From the IMG/VR virus record IMGVR_UViG_3300042945_001531, positions 1-60,412 of that record: a stretch of 60,412 nt of DNA; one strand, given 5' to 3'. Within the stretch, counting starts at the first letter, position 1, and every line of letters begins with the position of its first letter. A program made the translations under genes and the position numbers. Below, one piece after another: positions 49,926-56,513 of this stretch. Source of the stretch: a virus. The notes beneath the pieces are model-generated. The model was not told the DNA's origin and did no database searches. It saw only the letters and a program-made list of their open reading frames with translations.

Positions 49926-49948
49926 TTGTCAGTCGCTTCTGATAAGAT
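49926..49948 (+). promoter_or_regulatory. Early-type promoter (TTGTCA-N11-TAAGAT)
   Basis: Precedes the gene at 49974 by 25 bases. Confidence 0.55.
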
Positions 49949-49973
49949 TATTTATCTAAACGAAAGGCAAGAA

Positions 49974-50246
49974 ATGTTATCAACCGCATTAGCAATACAG
50001 ACCGCAACAAAAGACGCAGTTCATGACGAGGAAGTTATGGGAATGGCGTCTGCTATATTTCACCATAGAAACGAAATGAGCGATGAAGCATTTGCTCAAG
50101 CAATGTATATGTATTCTGCTCATCTATCAGCGATGACTGCTACTCTAGTTACTCATGCCTGCTTGACTGAAAGTCAGATAGGCGATATGCTAGAAACTAT
50201 CAAAGAATTTGACTCACTAGGAAAGGACATAACAAATGGAAACTAA
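49974..50246 (+). CDS. Helical hypothetical protein (90 aa)
   Basis: The ATG at 49974 follows ACGAAAGGCAAG; the longer frame to 49815 would run through the promoter. Ala/Met/Thr-rich helices (AIQTATKDAVHDEEVMGMAS). It overlaps the next gene by 11 bases. Unknown function. Confidence 0.5.
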   Translation: MLSTALAIQTATKDAVHDEEVMGMASAIFHHRNEMSDEAFAQAMYMYSAHLSAMTATLVTHACLTESQIGDMLETIKEFDSLGKDITNGN

Positions 50247-50676
50247 TGAAACAGTAGCGCCTGAGCATTATAACCCCAACCAACTCGTAACCTATAAAGT
50301 TATTGAGAGTGGTACTGCAAAATATCCAACTGTAAAGGTTGTAGATCTTGAATGGGATTTACATCAGAATCGTTCGAATGTTGCAAACCTATCTCAATAT
50401 ATTTCTAAAGTAAATCAGTTAGAGAATCAACTTGCTAACTATCTTGAAATGGATTCAGAAGAAATTGTTTCAGATATTTGTAGCATCTTTGGATTCAATC
50501 CAACTAAGGAAATTGAATTTGAAGCAACTGCAACAATTACTGGTCGTGTATTAGTTGCACTATCAGACCTTGCAAACTTTGATATTGATGACATTGATTT
50601 GACTGTTTATGCAGATTCACACTCACATGATGTTGAAGTTGATGTGGAGGTTGACCACATTAGTCGCATAGACTAA
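50236..50676 (+). CDS. Hypothetical acidic phage protein (146 aa)
   Basis: Two halves: a helical part (NVANLSQYISKVNQLENQLA) and a beta part with IEFEATATITGRVLVALSDL. The end is acidic and His-rich (VYADSHSHDVEVDVEVDHIS). Related proteins occur in actinophages (from memory). It is followed by a 3' stem-loop of the TGAGCA type. Confidence 0.5.
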   Translation: METNETVAPEHYNPNQLVTYKVIESGTAKYPTVKVVDLEWDLHQNRSNVANLSQYISKVNQLENQLANYLEMDSEEIVSDICSIFGFNPTKEIEFEATATITGRVLVALSDLANFDIDDIDLTVYADSHSHDVEVDVEVDHISRID

Positions 50677-50686
50677 AAAAAAGACC

Positions 50687-50708
50687 TGAGCAAGTCTATA
50701 AACTGCTC
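50687..50708 (+). terminator. TGAGCA-type 3' stem-loop (copy 1)
   Basis: GAGCA...TGCTC five-pair stem just after the stop of the gene at 50236. It shares CCTGAGCA and AACTGCTC with three other copies. Confidence 0.45.
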
Positions 50709-50722
50709 CTGCCCACGGGCGG

Positions 50723-50738
50723 TGTGATCTTTATCACA
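50723..50738. promoter_or_regulatory. CRP/GlxR-like palindrome
   Basis: TGTGATctttATCACA, ten bases before the -35 of the promoter at 50748. This position suits a repressor or class I activator. Confidence 0.6.
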
Positions 50739-50747
50739 TTTGAGATT

Positions 50748-50776
50748 TTGACATTTTTTTGTGTTTATGATAAGAT
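50748..50776 (+). promoter_or_regulatory. Canonical promoter TTGACA-N17-TAAGAT, leaderless
   Basis: TAAGAT ends six bases before the ATG at 50783. Confidence 0.65.
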
Positions 50777-50782
50777 TATTTT

Positions 50783-50932
50783 ATGAAGAAAACACCAGAG
50801 GAATTACGCAGGCTTATGGAATTACGCCGTAGCAATGCTGCCTCTGCCGTACCCTCAAAAAAGAAATACAATAGAAAGAAAAGTCAGTCCTCGCTGATAC
50901 AATTGAGGAAAGAAAGGGCCCCCCATGACTAA
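50783..50932 (+). CDS. Small basic leaderless protein (49 aa)
   Basis: The frame MKKTPEELRRLMELRRSN, then a very basic VPSKKKYNRKKS and RKERAPHD. It is positively charged, so nucleic acid binding is plausible. A canonical promoter with a six-base gap supports it. It overlaps the next gene by eight bases. Confidence 0.5.
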   Translation: MKKTPEELRRLMELRRSNAASAVPSKKKYNRKKSQSSLIQLRKERAPHD

Positions 50933-51647
50933 ACTAAAACGCTCTAATGATAGGAAAGTGGCTAATGCTGTATCAAAAAACGGAAAGACCCCAACAATTG
51001 CCAACACTTTTGGATTGCCTAGTGGTAAGGCTTACTCATGTCCTGGTGAAACCTCTGTATGCAGCAAAGTATGCTACGCAGGAAAACTCGAAAAGATCTA
51101 CAAAGGTGTAAGAGATAATCTATTACACAATTGGAATTTACTAAAAGACGCTAACTATGAAGAGATGTATGACTTACTTTCTGCAATGATAAAAGAGTTT
51201 ATTGTTGATTGTGAAAAGAAAGACGCTCCTAAACTATTCCGCATTCACTGGGACGGAGATTTCTTCAATGATGAATACGCAAGGGCCTGGAAGCATGTCA
51301 TTCTAAATAATCCTGATGTTCAATTCTGGGTATACACTAGAGTGAAATCTGCTGCCCTAATTCTCAAGGGTATGGATAATTTGTCTCTATACTACTCTGC
51401 AGATAGCGAAAATGTCAAAACTGCTGTAGACCTAAAACTAAATCATGGTGTACGCATGGCATACCTTGCACAAAACTTTGCAACTGGTAAAGCAGATGTA
51501 AAAGAAATGATTGGAAGACCTGCTGCTAAGTGTCCTGAAAATGCAAAACAAATTCCACTAATCTCAACTAAGGGCTCGGCTTGCGTTTCTTGCTCACTTT
51601 GTGTATACTCTAAGAGCGACATAATTTTCTCTGCGAGTAAGAAATGA
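50925..51647 (+). CDS. GP88-like phage protein (Fe-S or zinc)
   Basis: A 240-residue protein with GLPSGKAYSCPGETSVCSKVCY near residue 29, HWDGDFFNDEYARAW near residue 107, and a final CVSCSLCVYSK cluster. Cysteines in C-x6-C-x3-C and C-x2-C-x2-C sets suggest an Fe-S cluster or zinc. It resembles the phage gene product 88 family found in many actinophages. The role is unknown, possibly transcription or radical chemistry. It overlaps the preceding small basic gene by eight bases. Confidence 0.65.
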   Translation: MTKLKRSNDRKVANAVSKNGKTPTIANTFGLPSGKAYSCPGETSVCSKVCYAGKLEKIYKGVRDNLLHNWNLLKDANYEEMYDLLSAMIKEFIVDCEKKDAPKLFRIHWDGDFFNDEYARAWKHVILNNPDVQFWVYTRVKSAALILKGMDNLSLYYSADSENVKTAVDLKLNHGVRMAYLAQNFATGKADVKEMIGRPAAKCPENAKQIPLISTKGSACVSCSLCVYSKSDIIFSASKK

Positions 51648-51652
51648 GATAA

Positions 51653-51715
51653 ATGGATACCAAACAAGTTATTTTATTATTGATGTTTTTATTTATTTTC
51701 TTTTTATATCAGTGA
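51653..51715 (+). CDS. Possible tiny membrane peptide (20 aa)
   Basis: MDTKQVILLLMFLFIFFLYQ: a single hydrophobic helix. It starts five bases after the GP88-like stop. It lacks a clear ribosome site, so it may be chance. Confidence 0.25.
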   Translation: MDTKQVILLLMFLFIFFLYQ

Positions 51716-51807
51716 AAGGGCGGCACGTCCGCAAAATCTTTGGTTTGTCAAGTCATTATAATGTGATTATAAACACTTTATAAATCCCCCCGCAGATCCC
51801 CGCTGAA

Positions 51808-51836
51808 TTGTATTTTTGACATTTTTCTGCTAGACT
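51808..51836 (+). promoter_or_regulatory. Promoter TTGTAT-N17-TAGACT
   Basis: Precedes the gene at 51876; TG-C extended -10. Confidence 0.5.
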
Positions 51837-51875
51837 TATACTATAAGAAATAACCCCACAACGAAAGGAAACACA

Positions 51876-52046
51876 ATGACCCTCGGAGGATACACTTATC
51901 AGATTGGTGACCTATTCACCACCAGCAAGACAGGCGTTACAGGTCGTATCGCAAGTTTCGCACCAATGTCTAACAGTGTTACTAGAGTTAGTCTTGTCTT
52001 GGCAAATGGCTCTCGCCGTTTGGCTATGGTAAAGACCAGCAAGTAA
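51876..52046 (+). CDS. Small beta protein, GD-TT family (1)
   Basis: 56 residues: YTYQIGDLFTTSKTGVTGRI, then VTRVSLVLANGSRR. It aligns end to end with the 54-residue gene at 52146 (YKVGDTYTTQKSKVTGVI, VRVKLDVNGKSR). These are tandem paralogs, each with its own promoter and ACGAAAGG-type leader. SH3-size; perhaps related to the YR-G pair at 46221 and 47536. Confidence 0.6.
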   Translation: MTLGGYTYQIGDLFTTSKTGVTGRIASFAPMSNSVTRVSLVLANGSRRLAMVKTSK

Positions 52047-52077
52047 TCTCAAAATGTGAGAAATGTCAGACCTAGAT

Positions 52078-52106
52078 TTGACATTTTTCTACAATAATGT
52101 CATAAT
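52078..52106 (+). promoter_or_regulatory. Promoter TTGACA-N17-CATAAT
   Basis: Precedes the gene at 52146; TG extension present. Confidence 0.55.
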
Positions 52107-52145
52107 TATACAATAAGCAATAACCCCTAACAGAAAGGCAACACA

Positions 52146-52310
52146 ATGTCAGTAGCAACAGCAACATACAAGGTAGGCGACACCTACACCACACAGAAGT
52201 CAAAGGTCACAGGAGTAATCACAGAGATTACACCACAAGCCAATGGTAATGTTCGTGTGAAACTTGATGTCAATGGTAAGTCACGCTATACCACTTGGAC
52301 AGCAAAGTAA
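52146..52310 (+). CDS. Small beta protein, GD-TT family (2)
   Basis: 54 residues, a tandem paralog of the gene at 51876. Conserved points are Y-x-x-G-D-x-x-T-T-x-K, V-T-G-x-I and the N-G-x-x-R segment near the end. The AGAAAGGCAACACA leader is almost the same as the previous gene's, so the unit (promoter plus gene) was duplicated. A TGAGCA 3' stem-loop follows. Confidence 0.6.
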   Translation: MSVATATYKVGDTYTTQKSKVTGVITEITPQANGNVRVKLDVNGKSRYTTWTAK

Positions 52311-52331
52311 TTCCTAATACAGGAAAAGTCC

Positions 52332-52356
52332 TGAGCACGACTACTAAAACTGCTCA
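52332..52356 (+). terminator. TGAGCA-type 3' stem-loop (copy 2)
   Basis: TGAGCA...TGCTCA six-pair stem (52332-52337, 52351-52356), 22 bases past the stop at 52310. Confidence 0.5.
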
Positions 52357-52362
52357 ACAAGA

Positions 52363-52385
52363 TTGTCAGCGCAAAGTGCTAGACT
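52363..52385 (+). promoter_or_regulatory. Early-type promoter (TTGTCA-N11-TAGACT)
   Basis: Precedes the gene at 52416 by 30 bases. Confidence 0.55.
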
Positions 52386-52415
52386 AAATACCCCACAAAC
52401 GAAAGGACAGACCCA

Positions 52416-52841
52416 ATGGCAAGAGGACAAAAAGCCATTAGTGTAAAGATTGCTACAACCAAAGTAATCAAGGCACTAGAAACTAAGTTAGACCAAATCA
52501 AGAAAGATAAGGCTAACCAAAAAACTAACGAGGAGAAGTATCAGAAGGCTTACGAAAAGTGGCTAAAAGATGTTGCTAAACTTTCTCTCGCTCAAATCTC
52601 AAAGGCAGAAAACCTACGAGCAAGTGTTCGCTATAATGGCAACATAAATGTAGATTTTGATTTGCCTAAGTCTGCGGTAGCAGATTTCCCTGCTGAACCT
52701 GAAAAGGATTTTGAGACTTTTCACGATTGGCAATACAAGGAAATGGTAGAAGAAATTGAGAACGCAATTCGTATTCTCAAGATGACAGATGAGGAAGTAG
52801 TTTCCACATCTACTTACAACGCTATCGCAAGATACTTGTAA
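52416..52841 (+). CDS. Coiled-coil hypothetical protein (141 aa)
   Basis: Lys/Glu-rich helices (KALETKLDQIKKDKANQKTN, EKYQKAYEKWLKDVAKLS), a short RASVRYNGNINVDFDLPKSA strand pair and a C-terminal helix. No catalytic motif. The family is found in actinophages but unnamed to my knowledge. A TGAGCA 3' stem-loop follows. Confidence 0.5.
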   Translation: MARGQKAISVKIATTKVIKALETKLDQIKKDKANQKTNEEKYQKAYEKWLKDVAKLSLAQISKAENLRASVRYNGNINVDFDLPKSAVADFPAEPEKDFETFHDWQYKEMVEEIENAIRILKMTDEEVVSTSTYNAIARYL

Positions 52842-52852
52842 TAAAACTTTCC

Positions 52853-52875
52853 TGAGCAAGAAATAAAACTGCTCA
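52853..52875 (+). terminator. TGAGCA-type 3' stem-loop (copy 3)
   Basis: Nearly identical over 30 bases to copy 4 at 54190 (CCTGAGCAAGAA, AAACTGCTCACCAAT). Confidence 0.5.
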
Positions 52876-52894
52876 CCAATAAAACTAAATAAAA

Positions 52895-52998
52895 TTGGGT
52901 GACAGCCTGCGTTCAAGGCAGATCTATCTGCGAAAGTCCCCTGGCACTCCCTAACACCTGAGTATGGAGGAAATCCTTTAGTGTCTAAACTGCTCCAC
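52895..52998 (+). ncRNA. Possible structured RNA
   Basis: Less AT-rich than its surroundings. It has a hairpin GCAGAT/ATCTGC near 52920, a GTTCAAG T-loop-like stretch just before it and further short complementary tracts. No known RNA family was recognised; the fold was judged by eye only. Confidence 0.25.
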
Positions 52999-53018
52999 CT
53001 CAAAATCCCCCCGTGCCG

Positions 53019-53038
53019 TTATCCACAGGTTATCCACA
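53019..53038. promoter_or_regulatory. Two tandem DnaA boxes
   Basis: TTATCCACA twice, two bases apart, both perfect matches to the bacterial DnaA box. Confidence 0.65.
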
Positions 53039-53040
53039 GG

Positions 53041-53056
53041 TGTGAATTTGATCACA
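53041..53056. promoter_or_regulatory. CRP/GlxR-like site
   Basis: TGTGAAtttgATCACA directly follows the DnaA boxes; TGTCCGATTT lies 10 bases downstream. Confidence 0.5.
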
Positions 53057-53098
53057 TTTACGATATGTCCGATTTATCCCTTATCTAACTATCCAGAT

Positions 53099-53127
53099 TT
53101 GCATTTGTCAGACTAGACTGCTATACT
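53099..53127 (+). promoter_or_regulatory. Promoter TTGCAT-N17-TATACT with inner TTGTCA
   Basis: Also fits TTGTCA-N11-TATACT. It precedes the DUF932-like gene at 53160. Confidence 0.6.
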
Positions 53128-53159
53128 TGAAATTCAACAAACAATAAGGAGAAAAACTC

Positions 53160-54176
53160 ATGGCACATGACCTAGAAACACAAAACGGCAAGACATCTTT
53201 CGCATCTTTCCGTGAACCCGCATGGCATGGATTGGGTACTGTCTTTACAGAAGAAAAAACAACTGCAGAAATGCTAGAGGCTGCAAACCTCAATGGTTGG
53301 AATGTTCGTCTTGAAGATATGTCTATTCCATCTCATCTAACAAGCGACAAGCAATACCAATATGTTGTTCGCACTAACCCTACCGATAACACACAAACCG
53401 ACATTCTTGGTGTCGTTGGTGAGCGTTATCATGTTCTGCAGAATGAAGACCTATTTTCATTCGGTGATAATATTCTTGACGGCGGAGGTCGTTGGGAAAC
53501 TGCTGGTGCAATCAAGGGTGGTCGTGTTGTATTCGGCTCACTTGCACTAGAGCGTGAAACCGTATTAGACCCTAGCGGTGTTGCAGATAAGGTAAAGACT
53601 TATCTTCTCATCAATACCTCACATGACGGCTCAATCGCTATTCAAGCATCAATCACACCTGTTCGTGTTGTATGCGCTAATACTCTCAATCTTGCACTAG
53701 GTGGCAAGAAAAAGAAGAATGGCATCAAGCAATCATTCAAGATTCGCCACACACAAACTGCCAATGGTAAAGTGCAGATTGCTCGTGAAACTCTTGGTCT
53801 TGCTAATGCATACATGGACGAATTCGACATCATGGCTAAGGCTATGTTCGAGAAGGAAGTCAATGCTCAACAATTCAATGACATCATTCTTGCTGCGTAT
53901 CCAAAGCCTGATAAAGATGCTAAGGGTTCAATCAAGAAGTGGGAAAACAAGGTTGATGTTATCAATGACATCTATACTGGCGAATTCAATGGTATGATTG
54001 CTGGTAATGCTTGGGGTGCTTTCAATGCACTAACCGAACGCCTTGATTGGTATCGTACCGCAAGAGGTGGTTCTAACGAATCAATTCTTGCATCTGCGAG
54101 TGGATTTGACCCTGCTATCAATGCAGAAAAAAATCGTTTGCTAAAAGTTGTGCAAAATGTAATGCAGATTGCATAA
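53160..54176 (+). CDS. DUF932 / phage-plasmid-like protein
   Basis: A 338-residue protein matching the family of phage and plasmid proteins known as DUF932 (TIGR03299). It has PAWHGLGTVF near residue 19, LGVVGERYHVLQNEDLF near residue 80, TPVRVVCANTLNLAL near residue 167 and a helical C-terminal half. Function is unknown; members are often early genes near replication regions. Ribosome site TAAGGAG. It has its own promoter behind DnaA boxes and a CRP-like site, and is followed by a TGAGCA stem-loop and a tRNA. Confidence 0.85.
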   Translation: MAHDLETQNGKTSFASFREPAWHGLGTVFTEEKTTAEMLEAANLNGWNVRLEDMSIPSHLTSDKQYQYVVRTNPTDNTQTDILGVVGERYHVLQNEDLFSFGDNILDGGGRWETAGAIKGGRVVFGSLALERETVLDPSGVADKVKTYLLINTSHDGSIAIQASITPVRVVCANTLNLALGGKKKKNGIKQSFKIRHTQTANGKVQIARETLGLANAYMDEFDIMAKAMFEKEVNAQQFNDIILAAYPKPDKDAKGSIKKWENKVDVINDIYTGEFNGMIAGNAWGAFNALTERLDWYRTARGGSNESILASASGFDPAINAEKNRLLKVVQNVMQIA

Positions 54177-54189
54177 ATAAAAAAATTCC

Positions 54190-54212
54190 TGAGCAAGAAT
54201 AAAAACTGCTCA
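54190..54212 (+). terminator. TGAGCA-type 3' stem-loop (copy 4)
   Basis: TGAGCA...TGCTCA, 14 bases past the DUF932-like gene and seven bases before the tRNA. It could mark an RNA processing point between mRNA and tRNA. Confidence 0.5.
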
Positions 54213-54218
54213 CCAATT

Positions 54219-54294
54219 GGTTCCGTAGATTAGTCTGGTTTAAATCGCTACACTGTCACTGTAGAGATCGTGGGTTCAAATCCCATCGGAATCG
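54219..54294 (+). tRNA. tRNA-Asp (anticodon GTC)
   Basis: A 76-base cloverleaf: acceptor GGTTCCG with CGGAATC, D-arm, and anticodon stem CTACA/TGTAG with loop CTGTCAC (GTC). A T-arm GTGGG/CCCAT with TTCAAAT follows. The discriminator is G and CCA is not encoded. It may compensate for codon use or replace a host tRNA cleaved in defence. It is cotranscribed with the DUF932-like gene. Confidence 0.85.
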
Positions 54295-54451
54295 CAAAGA
54301 AAATCGGGACGTGGGGATTCGGACATTTCGGACATAAAAATATCAATCTTAAATTAAATTACGAAGAACGAAATAAATCCCCAAAAATATCAAAACCAAA
54401 AACAATTACGATAGAGTTGACATTTCCCTGATTTTCTGCCATAATTTATAC
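54295..54451. other. Spacer with double TGTCCGAA motif and ATTACGA repeats
   Basis: After the tRNA are two inverted copies of TGTCCGAA (54308-54323) and two ATTACGA motifs (54358, 54405). No gene seen. A leaderless promoter closes it. Confidence 0.5.
54417..54445 (+). promoter_or_regulatory. Canonical promoter TTGACA-N17-CATAAT, leaderless
   Basis: CATAAT with TGC extension ends six bases before the ATG at 54452. Confidence 0.65.
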
Positions 54452-54613
54452 ATGACCCAAACATACAAACCATACACCATAGATGAACTGGTGACAGAAA
54501 TCTATGAGGACAACCTGTCACACTTTGAATTTGAGGAAAACATGGGTGGAGAGCCCTGTGACTGCTATCTACATAACACTATGAATACTATCATGAAATA
54601 CTGGGGGGAATAA
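54452..54613 (+). CDS. Small acidic leaderless protein (53 aa)
   Basis: The frame MTQTYKPYTIDELVTEIYED then SHFEFEENMGGEPCDCYLHN has two cysteines in C-x-C. Its stop overlaps the next ATG (TAATG). The strong promoter with six-base gap supports translation. Unknown function. Confidence 0.55.
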   Translation: MTQTYKPYTIDELVTEIYEDNLSHFEFEENMGGEPCDCYLHNTMNTIMKYWGE

Positions 54614-54813
54614 TGAACCAACTAATTGAATATATAAAGATACATATCATTAGCCTAGAGCAAGACCTAGAGCAAATCTCTAATGAAATGGAAGCACTTG
54701 ACCCTGCCTCTAAGGATTATACTGAGTTAGATTTTGAATATAATCATATGAGTGGACAACTTCTTTCTGCCCGCCATATTTTGTCAGTGGCCGACGGTAT
54801 ACTAGAGGTATGA
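54613..54813 (+). CDS. Small coiled-coil protein (66 aa)
   Basis: IHIISLEQDLEQISNEMEAL and a second helix (MSGQLLSARHILSV) form a likely helical hairpin. TAATG start and ATGA end overlaps show an operon 54452-55251. Unknown function. Confidence 0.5.
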   Translation: MNQLIEYIKIHIISLEQDLEQISNEMEALDPASKDYTELDFEYNHMSGQLLSARHILSVADGILEV

Positions 54814-55097
54814 TGAACACTACACAACTAGAACCAAGACTGCAGAAACTAATAGACCTAGGGGAATCAGGCACTGACATCCTCCATGGTGAACTCAAAA
54901 ACCTTATGTATGAGGCTGAAAAGGAATTGATTGAGGCCCAACGCATTGAGGAAGACAATGACTACAGCGACGCCATGGAATCTATGGAGCGAAAGTACTG
55001 GGAGGGACAGTTAGACGCTATGTCTCATGTATATGGTTTGACCTATGCCCTGGCCTTTGCAATCTCAGAGCGAAGGAGCAAGCAATCTAATGAGTGA
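54810..55097 (+). CDS. Helical hypothetical protein (95 aa)
   Basis: LEPRLQKLIDLGESGTD and MYEAEKELIEAQRIEEDND: an acidic helical protein with a Trp-rich end to helix 3 (YWEGQLDAMSHVYG). Small proteins of this kind are common in phage early operons. Start by ATGA overlap; the next in-frame ATG (54813) is an alternative. Confidence 0.5.
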   Translation: MMNTTQLEPRLQKLIDLGESGTDILHGELKNLMYEAEKELIEAQRIEEDNDYSDAMESMERKYWEGQLDAMSHVYGLTYALAFAISERRSKQSNE

Positions 55098-55251
55098 TGT
55101 AATAATCTTAACAGATAGAGATGAGATTGAGGACCTGATAGGGGATCAGATCTCTGACGAGCAATGGCTAACTATCAAAGAAAAGATTGCTAGAAATAAA
55201 CATATCTGGCAAGTTATTGATGAGGCCCTCAACGATATCATCTCTGAATGA
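55090..55251 (+). CDS. Small acidic protein (53 aa)
   Basis: Start at ATG 55090 overlapping the previous stop by eight bases (ATGAGTGA). The frame MSDVIILTDRDEIEDLIGDQ is acidic and helical. The longer frame upstream has no site. Unknown function. Confidence 0.5.
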   Translation: MSDVIILTDRDEIEDLIGDQISDEQWLTIKEKIARNKHIWQVIDEALNDIISE

Positions 55252-55263
55252 CATTAAGAAGGC

Positions 55264-55292
55264 TTGATTTATTTTCCCGATTCTGCTAGAAT
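55264..55292 (+). promoter_or_regulatory. Promoter TTGATT-N17-TAGAAT
   Basis: TGC extension; precedes the Api92-like gene at 55322. Confidence 0.5.
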
Positions 55293-55321
55293 TGGATTAC
55301 GACCACTAGAAAGGACCCCAC

Positions 55322-56056
55322 ATGCCAAACTGGGTATATAACTCGTTAGCAATAGAAGCAATAGAGGCTGACCCTAGTCAGATTACTAAACTAGTTTCTC
55401 AAGTCAATCAACCATTTCAACGACAGCATGACCAATGGAACTCTGATACACATCAAATGGAATTGTTAGATGTTGAGTATTCCAATCCTGTCTTTGCATT
55501 CTGGAACATTGTCAAACCTACAGACCTAGAGACTTATGCTTTGCAGAAAGACCCAAACCATGATGATTCTATTATAGATTTTCAAGGTAACAACTGGTAT
55601 GACTGGAATGTGCGTAACTGGGGAACTAAATGGGATGTTGCTGTTCATGATAAGGAACAGTATCCTGAAACTACTATGGAGCATGGTGATAAGTCAGTTA
55701 TTTATAGTTTCAATACTGCTTGGTCCCCTCCGATTCCTGCGGTGCTTGCCCTATCAGAGCAGTATCCTGATTTAGTCTTTCATCTGTTCTACCAAGAAGA
55801 AACAGGGTGGGGTGGAGACATGCAGATTATGGGTGGTGCCACAATCAGAGAGCAACACTATGAATCACAGTGTAGAGATTGTGATGCAACTGACTGCATG
55901 GAGTATTGCGATAACGACTGCGGTGAGATTTGTAATGAGTGTAACTATCTAGGTGAGGCTGACCTTGATGCAGTATCAGAATGTGAGATTCACAAGGCAT
56001 ACCTAGACGAGGAACATGTGCCCGAATACCGCAGACTTGACAAAGCCAACGCATAA
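55322..56056 (+). CDS. Api92-like ferredoxin-fold protein
   Basis: A 244-residue protein. The first 165 residues match the phage Api92-like family (MPNWVYNSLAI, NVRNWGTKWDV, FNTAWSPPIPAVLALSEQYP, ETGWGGDM). The last 60 residues are an extra acidic Cys-rich extension (CRDCDATDCMEYCDNDCGEI) that probably binds metal. The family is of unknown function and common in phages and plasmids. A leader ACTAGAAAGGACC supplies the ribosome site. Confidence 0.75.
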   Translation: MPNWVYNSLAIEAIEADPSQITKLVSQVNQPFQRQHDQWNSDTHQMELLDVEYSNPVFAFWNIVKPTDLETYALQKDPNHDDSIIDFQGNNWYDWNVRNWGTKWDVAVHDKEQYPETTMEHGDKSVIYSFNTAWSPPIPAVLALSEQYPDLVFHLFYQEETGWGGDMQIMGGATIREQHYESQCRDCDATDCMEYCDNDCGEICNECNYLGEADLDAVSECEIHKAYLDEEHVPEYRRLDKANA

Positions 56057-56065
56057 TGAGATAAT
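56037..56065 (+). promoter_or_regulatory. Promoter TTGACA-N17-GATAAT
   Basis: It overlaps the 3' end of the Api92-like gene and precedes the gene at 56091. Confidence 0.55.
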
Positions 56066-56090
56066 TGAACAAACGACCCAAGGAGATAAT

Positions 56091-56417
56091 ATGGCAAAAA
56101 TAGATATGGATAAACTAGAACTAATCGGCAGTTTCGGTGTCGACAGTGGACAAGCAATGGTAGGTGACCCCTGCTATCTTGATGAGTGGAAAACTAATCG
56201 TGATGAGGAGTGGGACTTGGCAGGCAAGATAGGCCAATACTCCTATCAAGGTGCTAGTGCCACCACTATTGATAGTTCTGCTGGAGTATTAGGCAACGGT
56301 AGGTCAGTAGTATTCAACACAGGCTACGGCGACGGCGTCTACCCTGTTTATGCTGAATTCAATGATGACGGCAGAGTTGCTCGTATTGTTATTGAATTTG
56401 TTAGTGATGAGGAGTAA
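56091..56417 (+). CDS. DUF4241-like small protein
   Basis: The ATG at 56091 follows AAGGAGATAAT; an upstream frame extension is coding for the previous gene. The 108-residue protein has GSFGVDSGQAMVGDPCYLDEW and GYGDGVYPVYAEF, reminiscent of the DUF4241 family (tentative). It is beta-rich. Role unknown. Confidence 0.6.
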   Translation: MAKIDMDKLELIGSFGVDSGQAMVGDPCYLDEWKTNRDEEWDLAGKIGQYSYQGASATTIDSSAGVLGNGRSVVFNTGYGDGVYPVYAEFNDDGRVARIVIEFVSDEE

Positions 56418-56420
56418 TTA

Positions 56421-56513
56421 ATGGAAATCATTCTAGTAGTACTATTTGTAATCTGGTGCCTAGGTGCACTATCAGGTGGCCTAACTGGATACACAGGAGA
56501 GGTAAAGAAATAA
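56421..56513 (+). CDS. Small membrane peptide (30 aa)
   Basis: MEIILVVLFVIWCLGALSGG then a short basic tail: a single hydrophobic helix. Its stop overlaps the next start (TAATG). Ribosome site GAGGAGTAATTA. The overlap and site favour a real gene. Confidence 0.45.
   Translation: MEIILVVLFVIWCLGALSGGLTGYTGEVKK

Larger units (their letters stand above)
52842..53159. other. Gene-free 318-base interval with possible structured RNA and control sites
   Basis: It holds the 3' stem-loop (52853-52875) and an unexplained GC-richer stretch (52895-53000) with a GCAGATctATCTGC palindrome. A further partial TGAG...CTGCTC copy follows. Then come two DnaA boxes, a CRP-like site, TGTCCGATTT and the promoter of the gene at 53160. 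I found no believable gene. Confidence 0.6.

Noticed and set aside
49815-49973. N-terminal extension of the frame at 49974
   Set aside because: It crosses a stem-loop, a CRP-like site and the promoter; the ribosome site supports 49974.
52614-53003. Minus-strand frame of 129 residues
   Set aside because: Antisense to the gene at 52416 and to the stem-loop; composition is not protein-like and there is no start signal.
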